A stretch of DNA of 64,000 nucleotides, taken from the NCBI GenBank assembly GCA_963824935.1, contig CAWGRF010000017.1, forward strand, positions 1-64,000, read 5' to 3'. This document shows positions 21,822 through 30,984 of the stretch, piece by piece (within the stretch, counting starts at the first letter, position 1; every line of letters begins with the position of its first letter). The translations under genes and the position numbers were made by a program. The notes under the pieces are model-generated. The model was not told the origin of the DNA, ran no database searches, and saw only the letters and a program-made list of their open reading frames with translations. Source of the DNA: JACCZX01 sp963824935. Its GTDB lineage: Bacteria > Pseudomonadota > Gammaproteobacteria > Burkholderiales > Burkholderiaceae_F.

Positions 21822-22316
21822 TCAGCCAGCCGTCTTTTTTGCGCTCTTTGCGCGCTTCGCCGCCGCTTTGCGTGCCGGCTTCGCCCCGGCTCGTGACGCT
21901 ACGTTTCTGCTCAACTCTTCAACGCGCTTCGTCAAGGCACCGATCTCCTTGCTGGTCGGCACGTTCAGCCGATTCAGCGCGCGTTGGACACGGGCTTCGA
22001 ACACGCCTTCGAGTCTGTCCCATGTCCCGGTGGCTTGCTTCTGCAATCCCGCGGCGACTTGCGTGACCTTGCTGGTGACATCGCTCATGCGGCCGGTGAC
22101 GTCGGTCACCTTGTCTTCGGTGGCCTTCATCGTGCGCTTCTGCATCGAACTGCCTTCGCGAACCAGCGCTTGAAAGACTTTGTGGCCCTCTTCCTGCGCC
22201 TTTGCAAATGCGCCTAGACCGGCGAGCCAGATTTCGTGGGCGGACTCCTTGATCGCGCCTGACAGTTGGCTGTCTCCGCGCGATTTCTCCGCCATCGCCT
22301 TCAGCTTCTTGACCAT
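21822..22316 (-). CDS. phasin, polyhydroxyalkanoate granule-associated protein (PhaI/PhaF-like)
   Basis: A 164-residue protein. The N-terminal phasin domain (IWLAGLGAFAKAQEEGHKVF) is followed by a long amphipathic, coiled-coil-like region. It ends with a Lys/Ala tail (AKPARKAAAKRAKSAKKTAG) like the histone-like tail of PhaF. Phasins coat PHA granules in the cytoplasm, and PhaF-type tails also bind nucleoid DNA. It implies the organism makes PHA, although no synthase is in this window. It is divergent from the fatty-acyl reductase gene across 157 bp. Confidence 0.9.
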   Translation of the reverse strand: MVKKLKAMAEKSRGDSQLSGAIKESAHEIWLAGLGAFAKAQEEGHKVFQALVREGSSMQKRTMKATEDKVTDVTGRMSDVTSKVTQVAAGLQKQATGTWDRLEGVFEARVQRALNRLNVPTSKEIGALTKRVEELSRNVASRAGAKPARKAAAKRAKSAKKTAG

Positions 22317-22473
22317 TCATTGCTCCTTCTGTTGATAAGACCCGGGTCGCGAAGTGTAGGAGTGCGCGGTCGGCGCGAACAACGCGCGATGTAGAACCGC
22401 GGCTCTAGTCGAGCGCTAAACTGCCCGCCGACCTTCAGAACAAGCACGCGGCTCGGCTTTGGGGAGACACCCG

Positions 22474-24492
22474 ATGGCTTACTTCGTCACCGGCGCGACT
22501 GGCTTCATCGGCAAGCGCCTCGTCAAGAAACTTCTCGAGCGACGCGGTGCGGTCGTTTACTTTCTGATCCGGCCGGAGAGCCGCGACAAGATACCGGAGC
22601 TGCTCGATTATTGGGGTGCAAATGAGACGCACGCTGTCCCGGTCGTCGGCGATCTGGTCAAGCCGCTGCTCGGGGTGCCGAAAGCAGATCTAAAGAAGAT
22701 CACCGGCAAGATCGAACATTTCTTTCATCTCGCCGCGGTGTACGACTTGAAGGCCGACGCGGAATCGCAGGTCGCCATCAATATCGAGGGCACAAAGAAC
22801 GCGGTGGCGTTGGCTAATGAAATCGACGCTGGGATTTTCCAGCACGTGTCGTCGATCGCCGCCGCCGGGATGTACGAAGGCGTGTTTCGCGAAGACATGT
22901 TCGAGGAGGCAGAAGGTCTCGATCATCCGTACTTCGCCACCAAGCACGAATCGGAAAAGATCGTGCGCGCTGAGGCGGAAATGCCGTGGCGCGTGTATCG
23001 CCCCGGCCTCGTGGTCGGCGACAGCAAGACCGGTGAGATGGACAAGATCGACGGTCCGTACTACTTCTTCAAGCTGATCCAGAGGATGCGTGAACTGCTG
23101 CCGCCATGGATGCCGATGGTGGGCCTGGAGGGCGGCCGCATCAACATTGTGCCGGTGGATTTCGTGGTCGACGCGATCGACCACATTGCACACAAGAAGG
23201 GGTTGGACGGCAAGGCATTTCACCTGGTCGATCCAACGCCGTACCGCGTCGGCGACGTTCTGAACATTTTTGCACATGCTGCGCACGCGCCCAAGTTTTC
23301 GCTGCGTGTCAATGCAGCGTTGATCGGGTTCGTGCCGAGCAGCGTCAAAAAAGGCTTGCTCGCGCTGACGCCGGTTCGCCGCATTCGCAATGCGGTGATG
23401 AAAGACCTGGGCCTTCCCGACAACATCATCAACTTCATTAACTATCCGACGCGTTTCGATGCGCGCGAAACGACGGCGGCGTTAAAAGGCAGCGGCATTG
23501 CTGTTCCGCGGCTTGAGGATTACGCGTACCGGCTATGGGACTACTGGGAGCGTCACCTCGATCCTGATCTGTTTATCGATCGCACCTTGAAGGGTCAGGT
23601 GCAGGGGAGGGTGGTGCTGGTCACCGGTGGCTCGTCGGGCATCGGACTGGCGGCTGCACACAAGCTCGCGCAAGCCGGTGCGATTACGGTCATTGTCGGG
23701 CGCGAGCAGGAAAAGCTCGATGCTGCGAAGAAGGAGATCGATGCTGCGCTGAAAACAAAGAATGGTGACGCAACCAAAGGCGGCAAAGTCGTCACGTTCT
23801 CAGCCGATCTCGCAAGCTTGGAAAGTTGCGACAAGCTGGTGGCGTGGCTGCTTGAAAACTACGGCGGCGTCGATGTTTTGATCAACAACGCCGGCCGTTC
23901 GATCAGGCGCGGCATCGAGTCAAGCAAAGAGCGCTTCCATGACTTCGAGCGCACGATGCAGCTCAACTATTTCGGCTGCTTGCGCCTGACGATGGGGTTG
24001 TTGCCGAGCATGGCCGCCAAGCACAAGGGTCATGTCGTCAACATCTCGTCGATCGGCGTGCTGACCAACGCGCCGCGCTTTTCCGCCTACGTCGCGTCCA
24101 AGGCCGCGCTCGATGCGTGGACGCGCTGCGCAGCATCCGAGTACCTCGATGTCGGCGTGACATTCACCACGATCAACATGCCGTTGGTGCGCACCCCGAT
24201 GATTGCGCCGACGAAGATCTATCAGAACGTTCCGACGTTGGCGCCGGAAGAAGCGGCCGACTTGATCGTCCAGGCGATCGTCTACAAGCCGGTGCGGATA
24301 GCAACGCGGCTCGGCGTGTTCGGTCAAGTGCTGCACGCGCTCGCGCCGCGCGTCGCGCAGATCGTGATGAACACGACGTTCAGGATGTTCCCGGATTCGG
24401 ATGCTTCGAAGGGAGCGAAGGAAGGTGAGAAAACCAAGGCGACTGCGGATCAGATTGCGTACGCAAATCTGATGCGGGGGATTCACTTCTAG
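22474..24492 (+). CDS. two-domain SDR oxidoreductase, fatty acyl-CoA/aldehyde reductase type
   Basis: A 672-residue fusion. Residues 1-370 are an extended SDR / NAD-binding-4 domain (VTGATGFIGKRL, HLAAVYDL, and YFATKHESEK with the Y-x3-K pair). Residues 375-600 are a classical SDR (LVTGGSSGIGLAAA, INNAG, SSIGV, YVASK). This architecture is that of bacterial fatty acyl-CoA reductases that make fatty alcohols for wax esters, and of mycobacterial homologues. ATG 22474 follows GGGGAG. With phasin and TetR beside it, a reserve-lipid role is likely. Exact substrate and alcohol versus aldehyde product cannot be read. Confidence 0.85.
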   Translation: MAYFVTGATGFIGKRLVKKLLERRGAVVYFLIRPESRDKIPELLDYWGANETHAVPVVGDLVKPLLGVPKADLKKITGKIEHFFHLAAVYDLKADAESQVAINIEGTKNAVALANEIDAGIFQHVSSIAAAGMYEGVFREDMFEEAEGLDHPYFATKHESEKIVRAEAEMPWRVYRPGLVVGDSKTGEMDKIDGPYYFFKLIQRMRELLPPWMPMVGLEGGRINIVPVDFVVDAIDHIAHKKGLDGKAFHLVDPTPYRVGDVLNIFAHAAHAPKFSLRVNAALIGFVPSSVKKGLLALTPVRRIRNAVMKDLGLPDNIINFINYPTRFDARETTAALKGSGIAVPRLEDYAYRLWDYWERHLDPDLFIDRTLKGQVQGRVVLVTGGSSGIGLAAAHKLAQAGAITVIVGREQEKLDAAKKEIDAALKTKNGDATKGGKVVTFSADLASLESCDKLVAWLLENYGGVDVLINNAGRSIRRGIESSKERFHDFERTMQLNYFGCLRLTMGLLPSMAAKHKGHVVNISSIGVLTNAPRFSAYVASKAALDAWTRCAASEYLDVGVTFTTINMPLVRTPMIAPTKIYQNVPTLAPEEAADLIVQAIVYKPVRIATRLGVFGQVLHALAPRVAQIVMNTTFRMFPDSDASKGAKEGEKTKATADQIAYANLMRGIHF

Positions 24493-24502
24493 AGGGCGGT
24501 TG

Positions 24503-24579
24503 CTGTCACTCCCGCTCGAGCGCGAATCCAGCCTTTAGGTTGGGGCTGTCTGGAGTTTCCGCTTGCGCGGGAACGACAC
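24503..24579. repeat. REP-like palindromic element
   Basis: Two imperfect arms face each other: about 24505-24532 (gtcactcccgctcgagcg...) and 24547-24578 (reverse complement begins gtgtcgttcccgcgcaagcg). The form resembles the dispersed GTCATTCCCGC...GCGGGAATGAC palindromes common in betaproteobacteria. It lies between the convergent reductase and hydrolase genes and supplies the last codons of the hydrolase. Confidence 0.6.
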
Positions 24580-25475
24580 GTGCGAACGGCCGCTCGACCA
24601 CTTCTATCAACTTCGCCAATACCTTGCCGCTCGCCGTCATCGCAAGGTGTCCGATCTTTTCAAACCATACGGCTTCGGCGCACGCAAGCACTTGCGAATC
24701 GCGCGGAACCACCAGGTTGTCGTGCTGGCTTGCAAAGCAGATGAACTCGACCGGCTCCGCGCTCTGTGCCAGGCTGCAGCACGTAGTCGCTCGAGTGCCG
24801 CATCTGGCGCGCATTGGCACCGTGCCCCTGGCGCGCGAAGACTGTGCCGTGGTGCGGAGTGTCGATCGTTATGACGCGTGCGATCGCATCGTGACCTTTG
24901 GTGCGCAGGTACGCGCGCGCGGCTAGGCCTCCCATACTGTGGCAGACCAGCGTGACTTTTTCGGCACCGCTCTCCGCGCTCAGTTTTTCAATCGCGCGAT
25001 GCATCGAGTCCGCGTATTCCTCGACCTCGCCGTATACCGGTTCGAGGCTGATGGTGGCGATGTTCCAATGGCGTGGAAGTCCCCCGAGCAACCAAGGACG
25101 CCACATACCCCGATTGCACATGTAGCCGTGAATGAGCAGAACGGCCGGCCGCGACGCATCGTTAACAATCAACCGCTCCGGAAAATTCGCGCGCCACGGT
25201 TGATCGAAGTTGAACACGACGAAGGCGCGCCACGATTCAACCAGCCAGAGCCGAACGGCGTCTAACGGACCAAGCCGGGGAACCGGCCGCCGATCGATCA
25301 GCGCGCCAATGATGAACTCGACGCCAAGCGGAACTGCATGAATCGCGAACGGCAGCACTACGCCGATAGCAACTGCGATCCACACCGGCATTCCGAGATC
25401 AATGAACCATACGGCCAGTAGCGCCGCCAGCACGATCTCCAGCAAGGACGCGATGCGAAGAATGCCGGTGAGCAT
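24506..25475 (-). CDS. alpha/beta hydrolase, lipase-like, with N-terminal membrane helices; one frameshift
   Basis: The N-terminus carries two hydrophobic helices (IVLAALLAVWFIDLGMPVWIAVAIGVVLPFA region, residues 13-45). A hydrolase domain follows with the oxyanion-region LLIHGYMCNRGMW near residue 115 and the nucleophile elbow VCHSMGGLAARAYL near 175. The usual G-x-S-x-G has Cys in its first position. The catalytic-His region (FEKIGHLAMTASG) lies in another frame after a switch near 24770-24790; length is 3n+1. It is probably an inner-membrane-anchored esterase or lipase. It starts 3 bp after the last binding-protein gene, so it may end that operon. Its C-terminus runs into a REP-like element. 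Confidence 0.8.
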
Positions 25476-25478
25476 CGT

Positions 25479-27289
25479 TCAGGGGCTCGGACGCGCAAGC
25501 GTGTCGGTACCAATATCCAGATAAGCCCACGCACGCGTCGTGAATGGGTACCGCCGATAGCCGATCAGCCAAGGCTGCGCGAGATCCTGTTGAATTCGAT
25601 GCAGGTGAAGCTTGTACGGCATATAGGCGACCAGCAATCGTGTGGCTTCGTGCATCGCCGCCAGCCGTTCGGGGCCATCAGGCAGAGTGCGCTGACGCTC
25701 ATACAACTCGTCGTATGCTTTCAGTGAGAACCGGGCATCGTTGGCCGATCCCTTGTTCGGTCCGTAGGCAAGACTGAAGAACAGATCGCTGTCGGGCTCG
25801 CCCGCCTGCCACGCGAAGTTCCAGATCATCAAGTTGCCTGCGAGCGACTGCTTCACCAGCTCGGGCCACTGCGCGATGCGGAACTCGATTTTCAAACCGA
25901 TCGCAGTCATGTAGCGTCGCCATTGCTCGCTTTGCCGGCGGTCGATCTCCGACGGTGACGCCGCCTTTTCGAGAATCAGCGGCGAGCCATCCGGTCGCTC
26001 GCGCCAACCGTCGCCGTTGCGATCGATGTAGCCGTAGGTATCGAGCAGCGCCTTGGCTTTCGCCGGGCTGTACTCCGACATGCCGGTGCGCCATTGCGGG
26101 TCATAGCCAAACGTGCCCGGCACGATCGGCGATTGCGCGGCCACGCCGTTGCCCTTAAAGACTTGACGGATGTAGTCGTCGTTGTCAAAGGCCAGGCTGA
26201 TCGCGCGTCGCAAGGCCACTTTCTCCGGCGTGTAGCCGCCGACCAGCGGGTCCTCCATGTTGAAGGAGCTCATCGCCAGATCGGCCATCGGCGTCACATC
26301 CAGCCGCACGCCGCGCCGCGCCAGGTTCGGCGCCAGCTTTCCGTTCGGCGCGACCAAGGTTCCGTATTCGATCGGCACCAGCAGGTGATCGAGCGATCCC
26401 TGTTCGAATGACAGCAGCCGTGGCTGCGCTTCCTGGATGATCGCCACCTCGACGCGGTCGACCAGCGGAACGCGCCGGCCCTGCAGCCGTGTTACGTCGT
26501 CTGCGAGTTGCGGCGAATTTGCAGGCGGCGAAAAGCTGTAAATCTCTTCGCGATAGGTCGGGTTGCGTTCGAGGACGATGCGCGACGTGCGCGTCCACTG
26601 CGCGAGCCGGAACGGCCCCGTGCCAACCGGATGCGCCATGATCTGATCGCCGTACATCTCGACAACTTCACGTGCGACTGCGCCGAGCGGGTTCGCGTAG
26701 TGCGAGCGTATTGACGAACCGTGGATTCGGCCGCTCGAGCCGCACCTGAAACGTATAGCGATCGAGTACGCGCAATCCTTCGATATCGCGCTGATAATCG
26801 AACGGCTGCTTGTCCTTCAGCGCACGCTGCCGGACCTGATCGAGCCCGATGATCCGCGCCGCCTCGAGGATGAACAGCACCTGACTCTTCCAGCGCGGAT
26901 CGAAAACGCGCTTGATCGAGTACACGTAATCGGCAGCGATCAGCTCACGCCGCTGGCCTTTGAACGCAGGGTCGTCCTGAAAAAAGATGCCGGGCGTAAG
27001 TCGAACAGTGAACGTGCGGAAGTCACTCGAAACCTCCGGCAGCGCAGCGGCGGTATTCGGCACCAGACGAACCGGTCGAGCCATGAAGTCGTAGCGCAGT
27101 GGCGCATCGAAGAGGTGGCTCATGATGGTGTTTGAGTAGTAATCCTGCGTCTGTGCCGGGTCGAAGCCGGTTTCGGGAACGGAAGCAGACGCGGAGAGTC
27201 TTGGTCGCTGTTGCCAATTCCGCGCGCGTTCGGTGCGACGCCTGCCAGCGGCCAGCCGCGCCGGCCGCGAGAAGTTGACGCCGCCGCAT
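25479..27289 (-). pseudogene. peptide-type ABC transporter solute-binding protein (family 5), copy 4, frameshifted
   Basis: A full-length DppA/OppA-like protein split over several frames. N-terminus MRRRQLLAAGAAG from 27289, then WPLAGVAPNARG, then the family block SHLFDAPLRYDFMARP through RFVNTLA. From about 26690 one long intact frame follows, with AHPVGTGPFRLAQW, NMEDPLVGGYTPEKVALRRA and GYIDRNGDGWRERPDGSPL. About four indels cluster in the first 600 bases. The total of 1811 nt equals the intact copy within 1.5 percent, so no domain is lost. The start overlaps the stop of copy 3 (TGATG). Confidence 0.8.
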
Positions 27290-29135
27290 CAACGCTGATG
27301 CTCGCCGTATCAGGCGTCTCCGCCTGCGCCTCTGCGTCGATGTCGATGTATTCCCAGAAGCGATACTGGAACGGATGTCGCACGATAGTTCGAACACCAC
27401 GGATGCAGCATGTCCGTGAAGATGCGATGACAGTGCACCTTGTACGGCACGTACGTCGCCCAGATGCGAACTGCGTCGTGGATCAACGCCAGTCGCTCGG
27501 GCCCGTTGGGCGTCACTCGGATGCGGTCGTAAATACGATTGAAATCCGGATGATCGAAGTGCGCGAGGTTCTGGCCGCCCGCCGCCGGGCCGTAGCCGCG
27601 TTGCAGTGCCAGCCGGCTATCGAACTCGGTCTGCCTGAGAACCCAGCCCCCACGTCATGAACTTCGCGGCACGCGCAGACTTCAGCTGTTCCGGCCACTT
27701 GCCGTACTTCAATTCAAATCGGATACCCAGCTTGTCGATGTTGCGTTTGCAGAATCTCGTCCAGCGGGCGAAGTGCTTCGTCGGGCTGCGTCGAATGCTG
27801 AATAACCAGAGGTGTGCCGTCGGGCTGCTCGCGCCATCCGTCGCCATCCCGATCGACATAGCCGTAGGTGTCGAGCAGCGCCTTGGCACGCGGCAAATCG
27901 TAGATGCCCATTTCCGTGACCAGCGTCGGGTCGTAGCCGAAGGTGTGCGGAGTAATGCGGTGCCTGGCCCTGAACGCCTTGTCCGCGCCGCGGAAGCCGT
28001 ATCTCTTCCTGCGATGTTGTAGCCAGCGAAATTGCGCGCCGCAGCGCCACGCGCTCCGGCGTGTATCCGCCAATCACCGGGTCCTTCATGTTGAACACGG
28101 TGTACGTGATGTCGGCCCCGAGCACGCGCGACATCGTGATGCCGCGCCGCCTGAGGTTGGGCGCCAGCTGTCCGCCAGGTGCCGCGACGTTGACGAAAGT
28201 CGCCGGCAATCGCTCCAGCATGTCGTGCTCGGCGTTCAGGAACGCCAGCCAGCGCGGCTGCGGCTCGTCGATGATGAAGACCTCGACGCGGTCGACCAGC
28301 GGCACTGCTTGCCCTGCAGTGCGGTTGCGACCGCGCTGAGCTTGGCATCACTCGCAGCAGCATCGCGCATCGAAGATCTCTTCGCGGTAGTCTCGTATTT
28401 CGTTCGAGAACGATGCGTGAAGAGCGCCGCCAATCCGCCAGCCGGAACGGCCCGGTCCCGACCGGATGGGCCATGATCTGGTCACCATACATTTCGACGA
28501 CTTCTCGCGCCACCGCGCCGAACAGACCGGGCTGTCAGCGAATGTTTCGACGAAATGCGGATCCGGTGTCGCGCAGGCGAATCTGAAGCGTGTAGCGATC
28601 GAGCGCGCGCAGACCTTCGATTTCGACGTCATAGGGAAACGGCGTTCTGTCTTTCAGCGAACGCTGGCGCAGTTCGTTCAAGCCGACGATCTTGAATTCT
28701 TCGAGGCTCGCTAACAATCGGGCTCTTCCAGCGCGGGTCGAAGAAGCGCTTCAGCGAATACACGAAATCCTGCGCGACCAGCTCGCGCTTGACGCCTTTG
28801 AATGCCGGATCGTCCTGGAAAAAGATGCCGCGCCGATGCGGAAACGTGAACATGCGAAAGTCGGAGGAGATCTCCGGCAGTGCGGCTGCCGCCAGCGGTT
28901 TCATGCGCGCGCGGTCGCGCGAGGTAGTCGTAGCGAGTACAGCGAGTCGAAGATGTGCGAGGTGATCGTTCGCGAGTACAGGTCGCTGATCTGCGCCGGA
29001 TCGAAACCAGTTTCCGCGACCGGAAACGCGTAGCGAAAAACTTTCTGGCGTGACGTTTGCGAGCGCGCTGCGGTTGGCAAGCGCGGCCACGGCACCCAGC
29101 GCCCCGCTTGCTCGCAGGAATTGTCGCCGACTCAC
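27289..29135 (-). pseudogene. peptide-type ABC transporter solute-binding protein (family 5), copy 3, many frameshifts
   Basis: Segments in all three frames assemble into the same protein as copy 1: GTG start with Tat-type SRRQFLRAS, AETGFDPAQISDLYSRTITSHIFD, FFQDDPAFKGVKRELVAQDFVYSLKR, VEMYGDQIMAHPVGTGPFRL, NMKDPVIGGYTPERVALRRA, TYGYVDRDGDGWREQPDGTPL, and a degraded C-terminal WEYIDIDAEA. I count about ten frame switches. Length 1847 nt is nearly equal to the intact copy. The GTG lies inside the proposed stop of copy 2 (GTGA). Confidence 0.8.
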
Positions 29136-30984
29136 TGAATCGCCTTCGCTTGCTGCTTCCGCGTCGATATCGACGTACTGCCACCAGTCCGGCCAGTAGG
29201 GAGGGCGCCGAAAACCGATGACCCACGGCCATGCGAGATCGGTCAGGATGCGGTGCACGTGGTACTTGTACGGCGCATACGCAGCGAGCAATCCGCTTGC
29301 GCTTCGAAGAACAGCGCAAGCCGCTCGGGCCCGTCGGGGATTATGCGGATTTGCTTGTAGATCGAGTCGAACTCTTTGTTGTCGAAGCGCGCCAGATTCT
29401 GTCCGCCCTTGTGGCGCGATGAAACCACGATCGAGCGAGGCCGTCCGTCCGGTGCTGCCGCAGTATTGCCAAGGTTCCAGACCATCAGCTTTCCGGCGCG
29501 CGCGTTCTTCAGATTCTCTGGCCACTTTGCGGGCATGAAGTCCACGCGGATGCCGAGCTGCAGTTCATGTCCTTGCGACGCAGCTCATCGCGCTGACGCG
29601 CACGCTGATCGGGCGTGTCGCCCACTGCAGAATCAACGGCGCTGCCGTCGGGCTGTTCACGCCAGCCATCACCGTCGCGATCGACGTAGCCGTACAGAGT
29701 CCAGCAGCGCCGCGCTTGCGGCACGTTGTAGCTCCGAGTTGTCGCTGACATACGCGTGCGTCGTAACCGACGGTGTTCGGCATCGATCGACGAATGCGCC
29801 GGAATCGCCTGACCGCGCCAGAACAGGCGAATCTCCTGATCGATGATCGATCGCCAGGCTCGATCGCGCGGCGCAGCGCAACCTTGTCCGGCGTATAGCC
29901 GCCAACCACCGGGTCTTCCATGTTGAAGTACGTCACACCGTCACGTCGGAGGCCAGCGTCCGATACAGTTGACATGCCTTGCTCGCGCAAGGTTCGGCGC
30001 GAGCTTGCCGTTCGGGGCCGCGATGTTGACGAAGTCGTACGGCAGCAACTACGAGCAGGTCCTGCTGCTTGTTCAGGAACGACAGCCAGCGCGGCTGCAC
30101 TTCTTCGATGATCGAAATTTCGACGCGATCGATCATCGGCAGCTTGCGGCCTTTGAACTTCTGCAGCAGCGCCTGGCCTTCGGCGTCGTCGGCATTGGGT
30201 CGGCGTCGTACAGGACCTCGCGATAGGTCGGGTTGCGCTCCAGCACGATGCGCGACGAGCGACGCCACTCGGCCAGTCGGAACGGACCGGTACCGACCGG
30301 ATGCGCCGGAATCGTGTCGCCGTACGCCTCGACGACTTCGCGCGCCACGGCTCCGTACAGGTCTGCTGTCGGCCATGATTTGAACGAAACGCGGCTCGCG
30401 GCTCGGCAAATTTGAACTGCAGCGTGTATCGATCGAGCGCACGCATGCCTTCGACCGGCGTGTCGTAGTCGAACGGCTGCTTGCCTTTCAGCGCCGCTTC
30501 GCGCAGCGCAGCCATGCCGAGGATCTTCAGCTCGCGCGAGCGTCGGCGAAAGCCGGCGACTTCCAGCGCGGATCGAAGATATCGCTTCTACGAGTACACG
30601 TAGTCTGCGGCGATCAATTCGCGCTTGCTCACCTTTGAAAGCCGGATCGTCCTGAAAGTAAGATTCCGCGCTTGACTCGAACCGTCCACGTGCGAAAGTC
30701 GTCTGACACCTCGGGCATGCCGTCGGCCGTGTTTGGTTTGATCTTGAACGGTCGCGCCAGGTGGTCGTAGCGGTACAGGCCGTCGAAGATGTGCGCAGTG
30801 ACGATGCGCGAATACAGGTCGTTGATCTGCGCTGGATCGAATCCGGTCTCCGCGACTTCGAACGCGATATCGCAAGGACCTTCTGCTGCCATTCGGCTGC
30901 GTCTGCGCGCGCGCCGATGGGACGCAGCAACGGAAGCGCGCGCCAAGCGCCTTCAGTGCGTCGCGACGGCTGATCGCTCGTCAT
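29132..30984 (-). pseudogene. peptide-type ABC transporter solute-binding protein (family 5), copy 2, many frameshifts
   Basis: ATG 30984 overlaps the stop of copy 1 (ATGA). Blocks recovered in shifting frames: MTSDQPSRR (Tat-like), AETGFDPAQINDLYSRIVTAHIFDGLY, RELIAADYVYS, PFDYDTPVEGMRALDRYTLQ, AHPVGTGPFRLAEWRRSSRIVLER, IDRVEISIIEEVQPRWLSFLN, FNMEDPVVGGYTPDKVALRRA, LYGYVDRDGDGWREQPDG, AKWPENLKNARAGKLM and WWQYVDIDAEA. More than ten frame switches occur, the densest in the window. Overall length (1853 nt) and block order match copy 1, so it is either a recent pseudogene or a poorly resolved sequence. Confidence 0.8.
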
